From: JAGQOZ01 sp041399205
Lineage (GTDB): Bacteria; Planctomycetota; Planctomycetia; Pirellulales; Pirellulaceae
Direction: 5' to 3'
DNA length: 5,333 nucleotides
NCBI GenBank assembly: GCA_041399205.1
Contig: JAWKTK010000002.1
Span: forward strand, 1-5,333
Shown: positions 1 through 5,333 of the stretch, one piece after another
Layout of the letters: each line of letters starts with the position of its first letter
Position numbering within the stretch: the first letter of the stretch is position 1
Notes under the pieces: model-generated
Seen by the model: only the letters and a program-made list of their open reading frames with translations
The model's database searches: none
Told to the model about the DNA's origin: nothing
Made by a program: the position numbers and the translations under genes

Positions 1-995
1 CTGTAGCGAGCTGAGTCGCAAGTGATGGTGCTTTGACGATCCACTTTTTGCATGTGCGAACGGGCCGCAATGTAGGTCCCGGAAGTGATCGGTAAGAACG
101 TTGATCGCTCTGCTTGAAGCAGGTCACCGTATCGCTGCTTGGTCTGTTGACAAATGCGGTCTAAGTCTTCGGTGCAACAACTTGCGAGATGCTCGTTGAG
201 TTGCTCGATGCTGGTCACGCGTGGCACGGGAGTCAGGTAAGTTCGCTCGGCTCGCTTGACGGAGTTTTCGACATGGCCTTTCTCGTTGCCACGCGCGATG
301 TTGCAAAATCGCGACTCAAACAAGTAGTGACTTCGCAGCTCACGGAACTTGCTGGTCAACTCGCGCTGACCACGCTTGCTGACTTTGGTCACAGCGCTGG
401 ACAAATTGTCGTAAGCGAGCTTTCGCGGCACGGCACCGAGTTGATTGAACAGCCAGACGTGGCCGTCAAGAAAGCTGAGCATGTCGTCGTGCAAGTAGGC
501 ACGCACGAAGGTTGCCTTGCTATACGCTGATCGCGCACAGAAGATCATGACCTTGGTGGTGACGGTGTTGAGTTCGATGGTGACTTCGCCCCAATCGATT
601 TGAAACTCATTGCCCGGTGGATGGTCGATCGGAACAAAGACTTCCGGTGGCGCGAGTTCGCGTCGGAGTTGTTTGACCAGATCGCTGACGGCGCGTCTCG
701 CGCCGTCGTACTGGTGCTCATCGCGTAGTCGTTCCCAGATTCGCACCGCGGTATGTCGTTGCTTGCGTGGCCGCTGCTGATCGTCGGTCAACCAAGTACG
801 GATGGTTTCAACAAACGGATCAAGCTTCGGTCTCGGCTTAGCAACTTCGAGGCGATAGGGAATCGGAGTTGCATGCTGGAGCGCCTTGCGGATGGTCTTT
901 CGCGAATGCCCCAGTCGCCGAGCGACTTCTCGGACGGACAAACCGTCGATGAGGACCATGCGTCGGATGATTTCGAATTGTTCCAAAATGAGCAC
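1..995 (-). CDS. istA: IS21-family transposase IstA (5' part; 3' end beyond left edge)
   Basis: DDE transposase that, with the ATPase IstB, cuts and joins IS21 ends. The frame is open for 331 codons and leaves the window, so the C-terminal part is missing. Seen: a helix-turn-helix at about residues 18-39 (GLSVREVARRLGHSRKTIRK), then an integrase-like catalytic core with D134 in IDWGE, D196 in AYDN and E243 in KGHVEN. These spacings suit the IS21 D-D-E core. The last visible residues (about 318-331) resemble the region before the C-terminal beta domain of IstA. I chose GTG at 995 because GGAG lies 10 nt upstream and the resulting N-terminus (VLILEQFEIIRR) fits IstA proteins; ATG at 959 is an alternative but would lose that part. 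No frameshift or internal stop is seen, so it may be functional. istB is expected further left, outside the window. Confidence 0.93.
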   Translation of the reverse strand, partial: MLILEQFEIIRRMVLIDGLSVREVARRLGHSRKTIRKALQHATPIPYRLEVAKPRPKLDPFVETIRTWLTDDQQRPRKQRHTAVRIWERLRDEHQYDGARRAVSDLVKQLRRELAPPEVFVPIDHPPGNEFQIDWGEVTIELNTVTTKVMIFCARSAYSKATFVRAYLHDDMLSFLDGHVWLFNQLGAVPRKLAYDNLSSAVTKVSKRGQRELTSKFRELRSHYLFESRFCNIARGNEKGHVENSVKRAERTYLTPVPRVTSIEQLNEHLASCCTEDLDRICQQTKQRYGDLLQAERSTFLPITSGTYIAARSHMQKVDRQSTITCDSARY

Positions 996-1062
996 CTTGA
1001 GATAGCTCCGGATCGTTGTTATGGGTGAAGCTTAAAAGCTCCCACCAAACCCGATCCGGCGG

Positions 1063-1091
1063 ACTTAAGTCAGCCCTCTCCCCCACCTCAA
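1063..1091 (-). promoter_or_regulatory. possible istA promoter
   Basis: On the minus strand TTGAGG (1091-1086) is separated by 17 nt from TTAAGT (1068-1063), about 70 nt before the istA start. The -10 match is poor and sigma-70 consensus is an uncertain guide in this kind of host, so this is only a candidate. TTAAGT is part of the 8-bp palindrome ACTTAAGT. Confidence 0.2.
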
Positions 1092-1106
1092 CCCACCATT
1101 GTGGCG

Positions 1107-1149
1107 GGTCCCTTTTCGACCGCCACCCTGGTCCCCTTTCTGACTGCCA
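1107..1149 (-). repeat. IS21 terminal repeats (two direct copies)
   Basis: On the minus strand the outer copy (1149 to 1130) reads TGGCAGTCAGAAAGGGGACC and the inner copy (1125 to 1107) reads TGGCGGTCGAAAAGGGACC. They match at about 16 of 20 aligned positions with one single-base gap. Multiple direct repeats at the ends are known IstA binding sites in IS21-family elements; the role here is inferred from that. Confidence 0.72.
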
Positions 1150-2310
1150 TCTCCACTTGCTGGAGATTTCTGCCGACGGTTTGACGCGGACAAGATCAAC
1201 AGCCTAATGCAAGGGATCAATCGTGCTCGCTTGCAAGTTTGGAAGCAGCAGCCCGATGACTTCCTCGACCAGGCGACCATCGAAGCCGATGGTACGATGG
1301 TGGAGACCTGCGGGGAGAAAAAGGAAGGGATTGGCATCAACTATAAAGGTCAGTGGGGCTATCATCCGCTCGTCGTTACTCTTGCCGAAACACAAGAAGT
1401 ACTTTATCTCGCCAATCGCAGCGGCAACCGACCTTCCCACGATAACTCTGCGGCGTACTTCAACTCGGCGATCAAGTTGTGTAAGGAAGCAGGCTTTCGC
1501 AAGATCCGGTTGCGAGGTGATACGGACTTCTCTTCGACGGCACACCTGGACGGTTGGGATCGTGATGGAGTGACGTTTGTGCTGGGTTACGATGCGAACA
1601 AGACCTTGGTCGGGATAGCCGATTCACTGGCCCAATCGGAGTGGAAAACGCTTTCTCGGTTGAAACCGCAGGCAGCAGCCGAGCGAGCCAAACGTCCCAA
1701 TTTCAAAGAACGAATTGTGGTTGCCAACAAGTATAAAAACCAAATTCTGCAAGGTGAGAGCTATGCAGAATTCGACTATCAGCCTGGTGCTTGTGGTCAC
1801 AAGTATCGCATGGTCGTTGTCCGTAAAGACATTAAGGTGATGCGTGGCCAGCAGGACCTTTTTGACAAACAAAAATACTTCTTCTACATCACCAACGAAC
1901 CGAAGGCGGAGGTTCCCGCCCGCGAAGTGATTCGCCATAGCAACCAGCGATGTGACCAAGAGAACACCATCAGCCAGGGGAAGGCGTGCGGCGCTTTGAC
2001 GGCTCCGCTTGACACACTTCAGAGCAACTGGGCTTACATGGTGATGGCTTCGTTGGCATGGACCTTAAAGCTGTGGAGCGGAATGTTAGTCCGTGTCAAA
2101 GGCAATCCGGCTCAGCGCCAAGCACGAGCAGAGGTCCGTCGGAAAGTGATCCGCATGGAATTCTCGACTTACCTAAACTCATTGATGTTGATTCCCGCTC
2201 AAGTGATCCGCAGTGCCCGGCAGTTGAAACTTCGGCTGCTTGCATATCGCCCGAGCGTTGATTGTTTATTGACGCTGTCTGATCATATCGCGATGCCACT
2301 TCGATGCTGA
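1150..2310 (+). pseudogene. IS1380-family transposase, N-terminus removed by IS21 insertion
   Basis: The 3' portion of a DDE transposase gene. Family-like sequence starts upstream of the first ATG (1207): the same frame from 1150 reads SPLAGDFCRRFDADKINSL, matching the conserved TAGDFCRRF region of IS1380 transposases. About 100-150 N-terminal residues expected for the family are absent. The remaining core looks complete. Numbered from the ATG at 1207 (367 codons), D28 is in EADGT, D105 in LRGDTDF and E252 in RCDQEN, followed by the conserved SNWAYMVMASLAW and a normal C-terminus. The block after E252 is unusual (QGKACGAL instead of a QLKxGVRAL-like segment). No good ribosome binding site precedes ATG 1207, so a truncated product may not be made; if made, it would lack the N-terminal DNA-binding part. 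The missing half should lie on the far side of the IS21 element. Confidence 0.85.
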
Positions 2311-2420
2311 CGAAGGACGCTCAATGAAGCCGAGAGTGAGGATGCTCTTGGTACCGCCTAATGCCGTCTTACCCCGAAAAAACCTCCCCGCCATGCCGAC
2401 CAACATCACGACAAATCATC

Positions 2421-2436
2421 GCCAGCCCAAGCTGGC
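2421..2436 (+). terminator. small hairpin, possible weak terminator
   Basis: GCCAGC and GCTGGC form a perfect 6-bp stem around a CCAA loop, 111 nt after the IS1380 transposase stop. The following CGATTGTTTCG has only a short T-rich part, not a proper T run, so efficient intrinsic termination is doubtful. Confidence 0.25.
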
Positions 2437-2486
2437 CGATTGTTTCGTGCGCGATCGTCAGCGGAAATTTCTTTGCGAAAACGAAC

Positions 2487-2500
2487 CAAGCGTACGCTTG
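2487..2500. repeat. perfect 14-bp palindrome
   Basis: CAAGCGTACGCTTG is identical on both strands. It lies 20 bp before the large inverted repeat and may be part of the IS1380 end or a dimeric protein site. No function can be assigned. Confidence 0.5.
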
Positions 2501-2520
2501 ATTGAGGACTAGAATGGCGG

Positions 2521-2608
2521 GGAACCATCGCGTGCATCGGAGAACGCGAGCCGAGCGATTTGGCGGTTAGATACCTTTCCGCGCGTTCCCGGTGACGCGT
2601 AACGTTCC
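2521..2608. repeat. long imperfect inverted repeat (REP-like intergenic palindrome)
   Basis: The arm at 2521-2548 (GGAACCATCGCGTGCATCGG, then AGAACGCG) pairs with the arm at 2582-2608 (CGCGTTCCCGGTGACGCG, then TAACGTTCC) across a 33-nt spacer. The ends GGAAC/GTTCC, the centre CGCGT and the inner GAACGCG/CGCGTTC are exact, with a few mismatches and one or two single-base gaps. Single-stranded DNA or RNA could fold into a long hairpin. From memory, similar palindromes are abundant between genes in Rhodopirellula genomes; I could not check this. Confidence 0.65.
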
Positions 2609-2626
2609 GATCGCCTCCCGAGATGG

Positions 2627-2724
2627 GTGCGCGTGAGATTGCGCTCGAGATAGACTCACGTAATTCGAGGACGCTCAGTGCGAGTGAAGTTGCGCTCGCA
2701 TAAGACTCACGTAAAACGAGGGCG
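2627..2724 (+). repeat. two tandem 47-bp repeats
   Basis: Copy 1 (2627-2673) and copy 2 (2678-2724) are offset by 51 bp and match at 37 of 47 positions without gaps. The best-kept parts are TTGCGCTCG and AGACTCACGTAA. Copy 1 also contains a small inverted repeat, CGTGAG with CTCACG. The array ends 10 bp before the ISKra4-like element. No reading frame uses it; function unknown. Confidence 0.7.
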
Positions 2725-2734
2725 TACGTTGCGC

Positions 2735-2760
2735 GGGGTGCGGTCCGATCAATGCGCGTG
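2735..2760 (+). repeat. ISKra4-like element, left terminal inverted repeat
   Basis: Begins GGGGTGCGGTCCG and ends AATGCGCGTG. Aligned with the right repeat without gaps it matches at 22 of 26 positions; the differences are one base after GGGGTGCG and three in the middle (ATC against CGT). Confidence 0.82.
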
Positions 2761-2772
2761 TTTTTCCGTGGA

Positions 2773-4236
2773 TTAGGCTGCTTTTTTGGTGATGAGATCG
2801 CTGACAGGCGTTTTTTGCCCTAATTTTCTTAGATAGACTTCACGCCAAATGTTGCTCAATAGGATGCACCGGAGAGTGATGGTGTTCTGCGATCCTTCAT
2901 GCTCCCAACGCATTCCAGAAAGCTTCAATCGTTCGCTGACAATTTGCTTGGCTGCGGACTCGACGATGCCGCTGCCGATCGGATAATGGAGTTCCCGAAG
3001 TGCATGATAGTTCATGAAGCGACAATAACGCCGGAGATACTTTTCTGCATCTTTAGTTTTGTCGGAGGCATGTGATTTGTATTTGTATTTCGCTTTCATC
3101 TTGGCGATCGAACGCATCACCCGACCCCAGCCATCGGGCTCCAACAGAAGCTTTCGCATCCGCGACAGCCAATCCTCGCGAGCTTGTTTGTTTTTCCCAA
3201 ACCTCAATGCGTTCGCGATTGTCGTCAAACGCTCTGAAGCATGATAGTAATCAACGACACGAGTGATCTTGATTCTTCGACCGTCGACGTAGAACTTGCT
3301 CAAAACATTCTTCCAGTACGCCGTCTCGACTTTGCCCGCGTCGGTTACATAAACGATGTCCGGGACGACATCACCACACGCTTTCACCGTTTTCTTAAGT
3401 AATGAAGTCAACTGTTGAGTCAACGTTTTCTGGTTTGTCTCGGGTGCATGCCCGAGATAAACGGTCCCCAACTTTTTCCCATCACTCATCACGCTGACGG
3501 TTGCAACCGACGCCATTTCAAAGGAACTCAGCGAAGCGATGCCCAGCGAAACACCATCGCGACTGACGGAAATCACTGGGGAAATACCGCTTTCCCGAGA
3601 CTTCTTGATCCACTCCATGACGCGCTCAAGTTGACACTCCTCTCGATACGGCTCCATATCAGTCGCCAACGAGCGAACCAAGTTACGAAGTTTCTCATTG
3701 CCAATCTTGGCCCCAGTTCGCTCGTTGATCGCATCGATGGTTCTCCCCTGAGAACTTCCAGCAGTGGCGAACTGTCTCCCAGCGATGTCTGCCGCCGAAG
3801 GCGTAAAGCCCGTTTCAATTCCTAACGCGATTTCGAGAGGGAACATGGTTCGGCCTGCGCTACCTTGACGATAACTTGCACGCTCTAATTCGATTCGCCC
3901 AAACGGAGTGACGATCTCGCGGTTGAAGGTTTTATCAGCGAGTCGGCGATAAGTACGATCTCGATACGTGACCGTTCCCGGCATTTCGGAGGGGTCTTCG
4001 GGTTCGATGGCATTGAACGCCGCCTGCTCAACCTCACGCCCCAACTCACGGACGGTCGCTGCAAGGGTTTCTTCAAAATCCAGAGTCGTTGAAGGACTGA
4101 CATCGGCCTTCACGAAACGATCAACGAGGGAGACCAACTTGGCCTTCGCCTTATCTATTACACTCTCTATTGCGTCGCAAATACTGGGTTCTAGGGTTGC
4201 ACCCGCAGGGGTTCCAAGGGTAACCTGACCATCCAT
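2773..4236 (-). CDS. ISKra4-family transposase, full length
   Basis: DDE transposase that moves the surrounding element. The 487-residue frame is intact. The N-terminal 90 residues look mostly helical. A conserved middle segment follows (VTPFGRIELERASYR, 110-124), then a helical DNA-binding-like region (about 145-205), then the catalytic core. Candidate acidic residues are D227 in SRDGV, D299 in VTDAG, D329 in VVDYYHA and E426 in PIGSGIVES. The C-terminal signature PIGSGIVES...RLKLSGMRW (419-444) is typical of ISKra4 transposases, which is the main reason for the family call; a related poorly named group is possible. ATG at 4236 is preceded by AAAGGA with 6 nt spacing, a strong ribosome binding site. 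That site is buried in a hairpin, which suggests translational control. It is alone in its element, with matching terminal repeats on both sides. Confidence 0.85.
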   Translation of the reverse strand: MDGQVTLGTPAGATLEPSICDAIESVIDKAKAKLVSLVDRFVKADVSPSTTLDFEETLAATVRELGREVEQAAFNAIEPEDPSEMPGTVTYRDRTYRRLADKTFNREIVTPFGRIELERASYRQGSAGRTMFPLEIALGIETGFTPSAADIAGRQFATAGSSQGRTIDAINERTGAKIGNEKLRNLVRSLATDMEPYREECQLERVMEWIKKSRESGISPVISVSRDGVSLGIASLSSFEMASVATVSVMSDGKKLGTVYLGHAPETNQKTLTQQLTSLLKKTVKACGDVVPDIVYVTDAGKVETAYWKNVLSKFYVDGRRIKITRVVDYYHASERLTTIANALRFGKNKQAREDWLSRMRKLLLEPDGWGRVMRSIAKMKAKYKYKSHASDKTKDAEKYLRRYCRFMNYHALRELHYPIGSGIVESAAKQIVSERLKLSGMRWEHEGSQNTITLRCILLSNIWREVYLRKLGQKTPVSDLITKKAA

Positions 4237-4294
4237 GAGGCTTCCTTTGTGCTGTTGTTAGTTTTGACACCAACATTTTGCACAAGGAAGCCTC
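4237..4294 (-). promoter_or_regulatory. hairpin sequestering the transposase ribosome binding site
   Basis: In the transposase mRNA the arm GAGGCTTCCTTGTGC (4294-4280) is complementary to GCACAAAGGAAGCCTC (4252-4237), with one extra A bulged. The second arm contains the AAGGA Shine-Dalgarno and ends at the base before the ATG. Inside the loop TGTTG and CAACA can pair further. Any transcript covering both arms would hide the start site. In elements such as IS10 and IS50 similar structures stop translation from outside transcripts; the function here is inferred. Confidence 0.65.
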
Positions 4295-4306
4295 TTTTCA
4301 TATATA
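4278..4306 (+). promoter_or_regulatory. possible outward promoter toward the gene at 4429
   Basis: On the plus strand TTGCAC (4278-4283) stands 17 nt before TATATA (4301-4306), inside the ISKra4-like end and pointing at the host gene. The -35 matches the consensus at only three positions. The palindromic TATATA is shared with the opposite-strand candidate, so this is weak. Confidence 0.2.
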
Positions 4307-4331
4307 GCAATCCCGAAAATCACGCTCGCAA
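4301..4331 (-). promoter_or_regulatory. candidate transposase promoter
   Basis: On the minus strand TTGCTATATA (4310-4301) gives an extended -10 (TGCTATATA), with a loose -35 TTGCGA at 4331-4326 and a long 19-nt spacer. The start of transcription would fall just before the 4294 hairpin arm, so the element's own mRNA may or may not contain the full hairpin depending on the exact start. Confidence 0.35.
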
Positions 4332-4333
4332 AT

Positions 4334-4359
4334 CACGCGCATTACGCGGATCGCACCCC
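4334..4359 (-). repeat. ISKra4-like element, right terminal inverted repeat
   Basis: Read on the minus strand it begins GGGGTGCGATCCG and ends AATGCGCGTG, matching the left repeat at 22 of 26 positions. Beyond it toward the transposase comes ATTTGCGAGCGTGATTTTC, which no longer follows the left end. Confidence 0.82.
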
Positions 4360-4428
4360 AGCAAACTGGCAATGTAACGCCATACCGCCGGATGGAAGTT
4401 GAGCGTACATCACGGCAACCGGGACCTA

Positions 4429-5333
4429 ATGAATATGACACCCTTTGTCCGCTTCTGTATTGATGCATGTTTGGCACTCTTAATCATCATAAGCAATGGT
4501 CAGTTTGGCCAAACTGACGACGGTCTGCGATGGATGTTAAAGCAGGCATCGGATTCGGTTGAATTTCATCCCAAAATTGGGATCACACTCAGCAAACACG
4601 AAAACGGTCCCTGGGTGATCCGGCAAGCGATTCCCTCGAAAGATCGGCGTTATCTTCTAATGGTTTTGAGTGAGCGTGAGAGCATGACAAAGCTGGGCCG
4701 AGTCAGTTGGTGTGCGATTGTCTTGAGATTCAGTACCTTGACAGGTATGGCTTTTCACTCTGGCCTCTCGGAGATCTGCATCATTGATTCTTACGGGGAA
4801 TCCGGATTCGTCGTTTCTACAGATGGGCAGGATGGAAAGGAGGAGGTTTGGGAAGTCTCGTCAATGCAGAATAGCATAACAAAGTTTCAGGCAGATCAAC
4901 TTCCTGGATCGCCGAGAATTCCACTCGCCACTAGGTTGATACTTCATGAGTTGCGTCAGGCATCAGAGGATCGCAGCCTTGCGATAAAGACCATCCCAAC
5001 GCACGCTTGTGTCCGGCGGTTCTATGGACATGATGCTTTGCTCGCCCAATGCACCGTTTCGAAAGGAATTCAGGCGAACCAAATCCTCCTTGTCCGAAAC
5101 AAGCCATTCGAGTTTGAGTGTTGGAACGTGGAGACTGGCGTACGTGAGTGGGCTATTCAACAAAACGCAATCGAACCCTTGTTGGAACAAGATCCCGATC
5201 CAGACGCTATTTCATGTTGGATTCCGTACGCACAGTCGTTCGAAGGGCTTACAGAAATCCCGGTGCTCATTCGAACTACGAAAAGTACCGTCGTTGCAGC
5301 AGTCAACAGTGCTGGCGGTGTTCGGCATGTAAG
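4429..5333 (+). CDS. unrecognised exported protein, 5' part (runs off right edge)
   Basis: The frame is open for 301 codons to the window end with no internal stop, so the C-terminus is missing. I do not recognise the family. The N-terminus MNMTPFVRFCIDACLALLII has a positive residue at 8 and a mostly hydrophobic run at about 9-22, like a signal peptide or membrane anchor, so export is likely though the Asp at 12 is unusual. The rest is a mixed soluble sequence. Two stretches, FVVSTDGQDGKEEVWEV (127-143) and CWNVETGVREW (231-241), resemble beta-propeller blade strands, but no regular repeat is clear. ATG 4429 was chosen because it directly precedes the hydrophobic segment and follows an in-frame stop at 4375; GGGA lies 4 nt upstream. 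TTG 4399 and ATG 4435 are alternatives. Bases 4360-4428 hold only its short leader, so the adjacent transposon has probably displaced its original promoter. Confidence 0.7.
   Translation, partial: MNMTPFVRFCIDACLALLIIISNGQFGQTDDGLRWMLKQASDSVEFHPKIGITLSKHENGPWVIRQAIPSKDRRYLLMVLSERESMTKLGRVSWCAIVLRFSTLTGMAFHSGLSEICIIDSYGESGFVVSTDGQDGKEEVWEVSSMQNSITKFQADQLPGSPRIPLATRLILHELRQASEDRSLAIKTIPTHACVRRFYGHDALLAQCTVSKGIQANQILLVRNKPFEFECWNVETGVREWAIQQNAIEPLLEQDPDPDAISCWIPYAQSFEGLTEIPVLIRTTKSTVVAAVNSAGGVRHV

Larger units (their letters stand above)
1..1149 (-). mobile_element. IS21-family element, istA-proximal end
   Basis: The element enters from the left edge and ends at about 1149. Read on the minus strand the terminus begins TGGCAGTCAGAAAGGGGACC, and a related copy follows 24 bp inside. 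This is the IS21 arrangement of several terminal repeats at each end, and family ends begin with TG. The boundary is supported independently, because IS1380 transposase coding sequence on the other strand begins at 1150. The opposite end, istB and the target duplication lie outside the window, so completeness and the duplicated bases cannot be checked. Bases 996-1106 between istA and the repeats are leader DNA without another gene. Confidence 0.8.
2311..2520 (+). other. presumed 3' tail of the IS1380 element; no gene supported
   Basis: Noncoding stretch after the IS1380 transposase stop. The right inverted repeat of that element should lie somewhere here, but its partner is outside the window, so I cannot place the boundary. 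A 62-codon open frame (2324-2512) has no recognisable domain and probably is not a gene. The stretch includes a small hairpin and a perfect 14-bp palindrome, listed separately. Confidence 0.45.
2735..4359 (-). mobile_element. complete ISKra4-like insertion sequence
   Basis: A 1625-bp element bounded by inverted repeats at 2735-2760 and 4334-4359, each starting GGGGTGCG when read inward. A single intact transposase gene fills the inside, with its stop only 12 bp from the left repeat. I saw no clear target duplication: the left flank ends GTTGCGC and the right flank begins AGCAAAC. The element may therefore be old, have a variable duplication, or have recombined. The right end lies 69 bp from the start of the next gene. 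Confidence 0.82.

Noticed and set aside
189..530. Plus-strand open frame of 113 codons
   Set aside because: It lies opposite istA, whose frame has family motifs over the same bases; the plus-strand translation shows no domain.
753..1086. Overlapping open frames on both strands around the istA start
   Set aside because: They conflict with the helix-turn-helix region of IstA or cover the IS21 leader and repeats, and have no recognisable content.
2324..2512. 62-codon plus-strand open frame after the IS1380 transposase
   Set aside because: It is short, has no ribosome binding site or domain, and lies where the noncoding IS tail is expected.
2627..2724. CRISPR-like reading of the tandem repeats
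   Set aside because: There are only two diverged copies with 4 bp between them, no unique spacers and no cas genes.
3415..3825. 136-codon plus-strand open frame
   Set aside because: It is antisense to the catalytic core of the ISKra4-family transposase and has no features of its own.
4264..4269. Perfect TTGACA on the plus strand
   Set aside because: It lies in the hairpin loop and no -10-like sequence follows at 16-18 nt.
5009..5332. 107-codon plus-strand open frame
   Set aside because: It is a shifted-frame shadow of the longer open frame from 4429, which has a signal-peptide-like start and no interruption.

Overview
This window is an accessory, insertion-sequence-rich stretch. It contains parts of three different transposons and the 5' part of one ordinary chromosomal gene. 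The host is most likely a planctomycete of the Rhodopirellula type. That rests on general resemblance of the transposases, moderate GC, poor Shine-Dalgarno signals outside the IS genes, and a long imperfect palindrome of a kind I remember as common in Rhodopirellula intergenic DNA. No marker gene confirms it.

Region 1-1149 (minus strand) is the end of an IS21-family element. It holds the first 331 codons of the IstA transposase, which runs off the left edge, and the terminus with two IS21-style terminal repeats ending at about 1149. The partner ATPase gene istB would lie left of the window. Immediately next to that terminus, from 1150 to 2310 on the plus strand, is the 3' part of an IS1380-family transposase. 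Its recognisable protein sequence begins exactly where the IS21 end stops. The simplest reading is that the IS21 element inserted into the IS1380 transposase gene and cut off its N-terminal part.

Region 2311-2734 has no convincing gene. It holds the presumed IS1380 3' tail, a small hairpin, a perfect 14-bp palindrome, a large imperfect inverted repeat (2521-2608) and two tandem 47-bp repeats (2627-2724).

Region 2735-4359 is a complete ISKra4-like element. It has 26-bp terminal inverted repeats that match at 22 positions and a single intact 487-codon transposase on the minus strand. A strong hairpin just before the start codon would hide the ribosome binding site.

From 4429 to the right edge (plus strand) runs an open frame of 301 codons for an unrecognised protein with an N-terminal signal-peptide-like segment. 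It starts 69 bp beyond the ISKra4-like end, so that element probably sits in its upstream regulatory region. The IS genes do not form a joint pathway. The region reads as a landing zone of nested and adjacent transposons next to a host gene. I found no CRISPR array, tRNA, rRNA, or evidence of a new multi-gene system.
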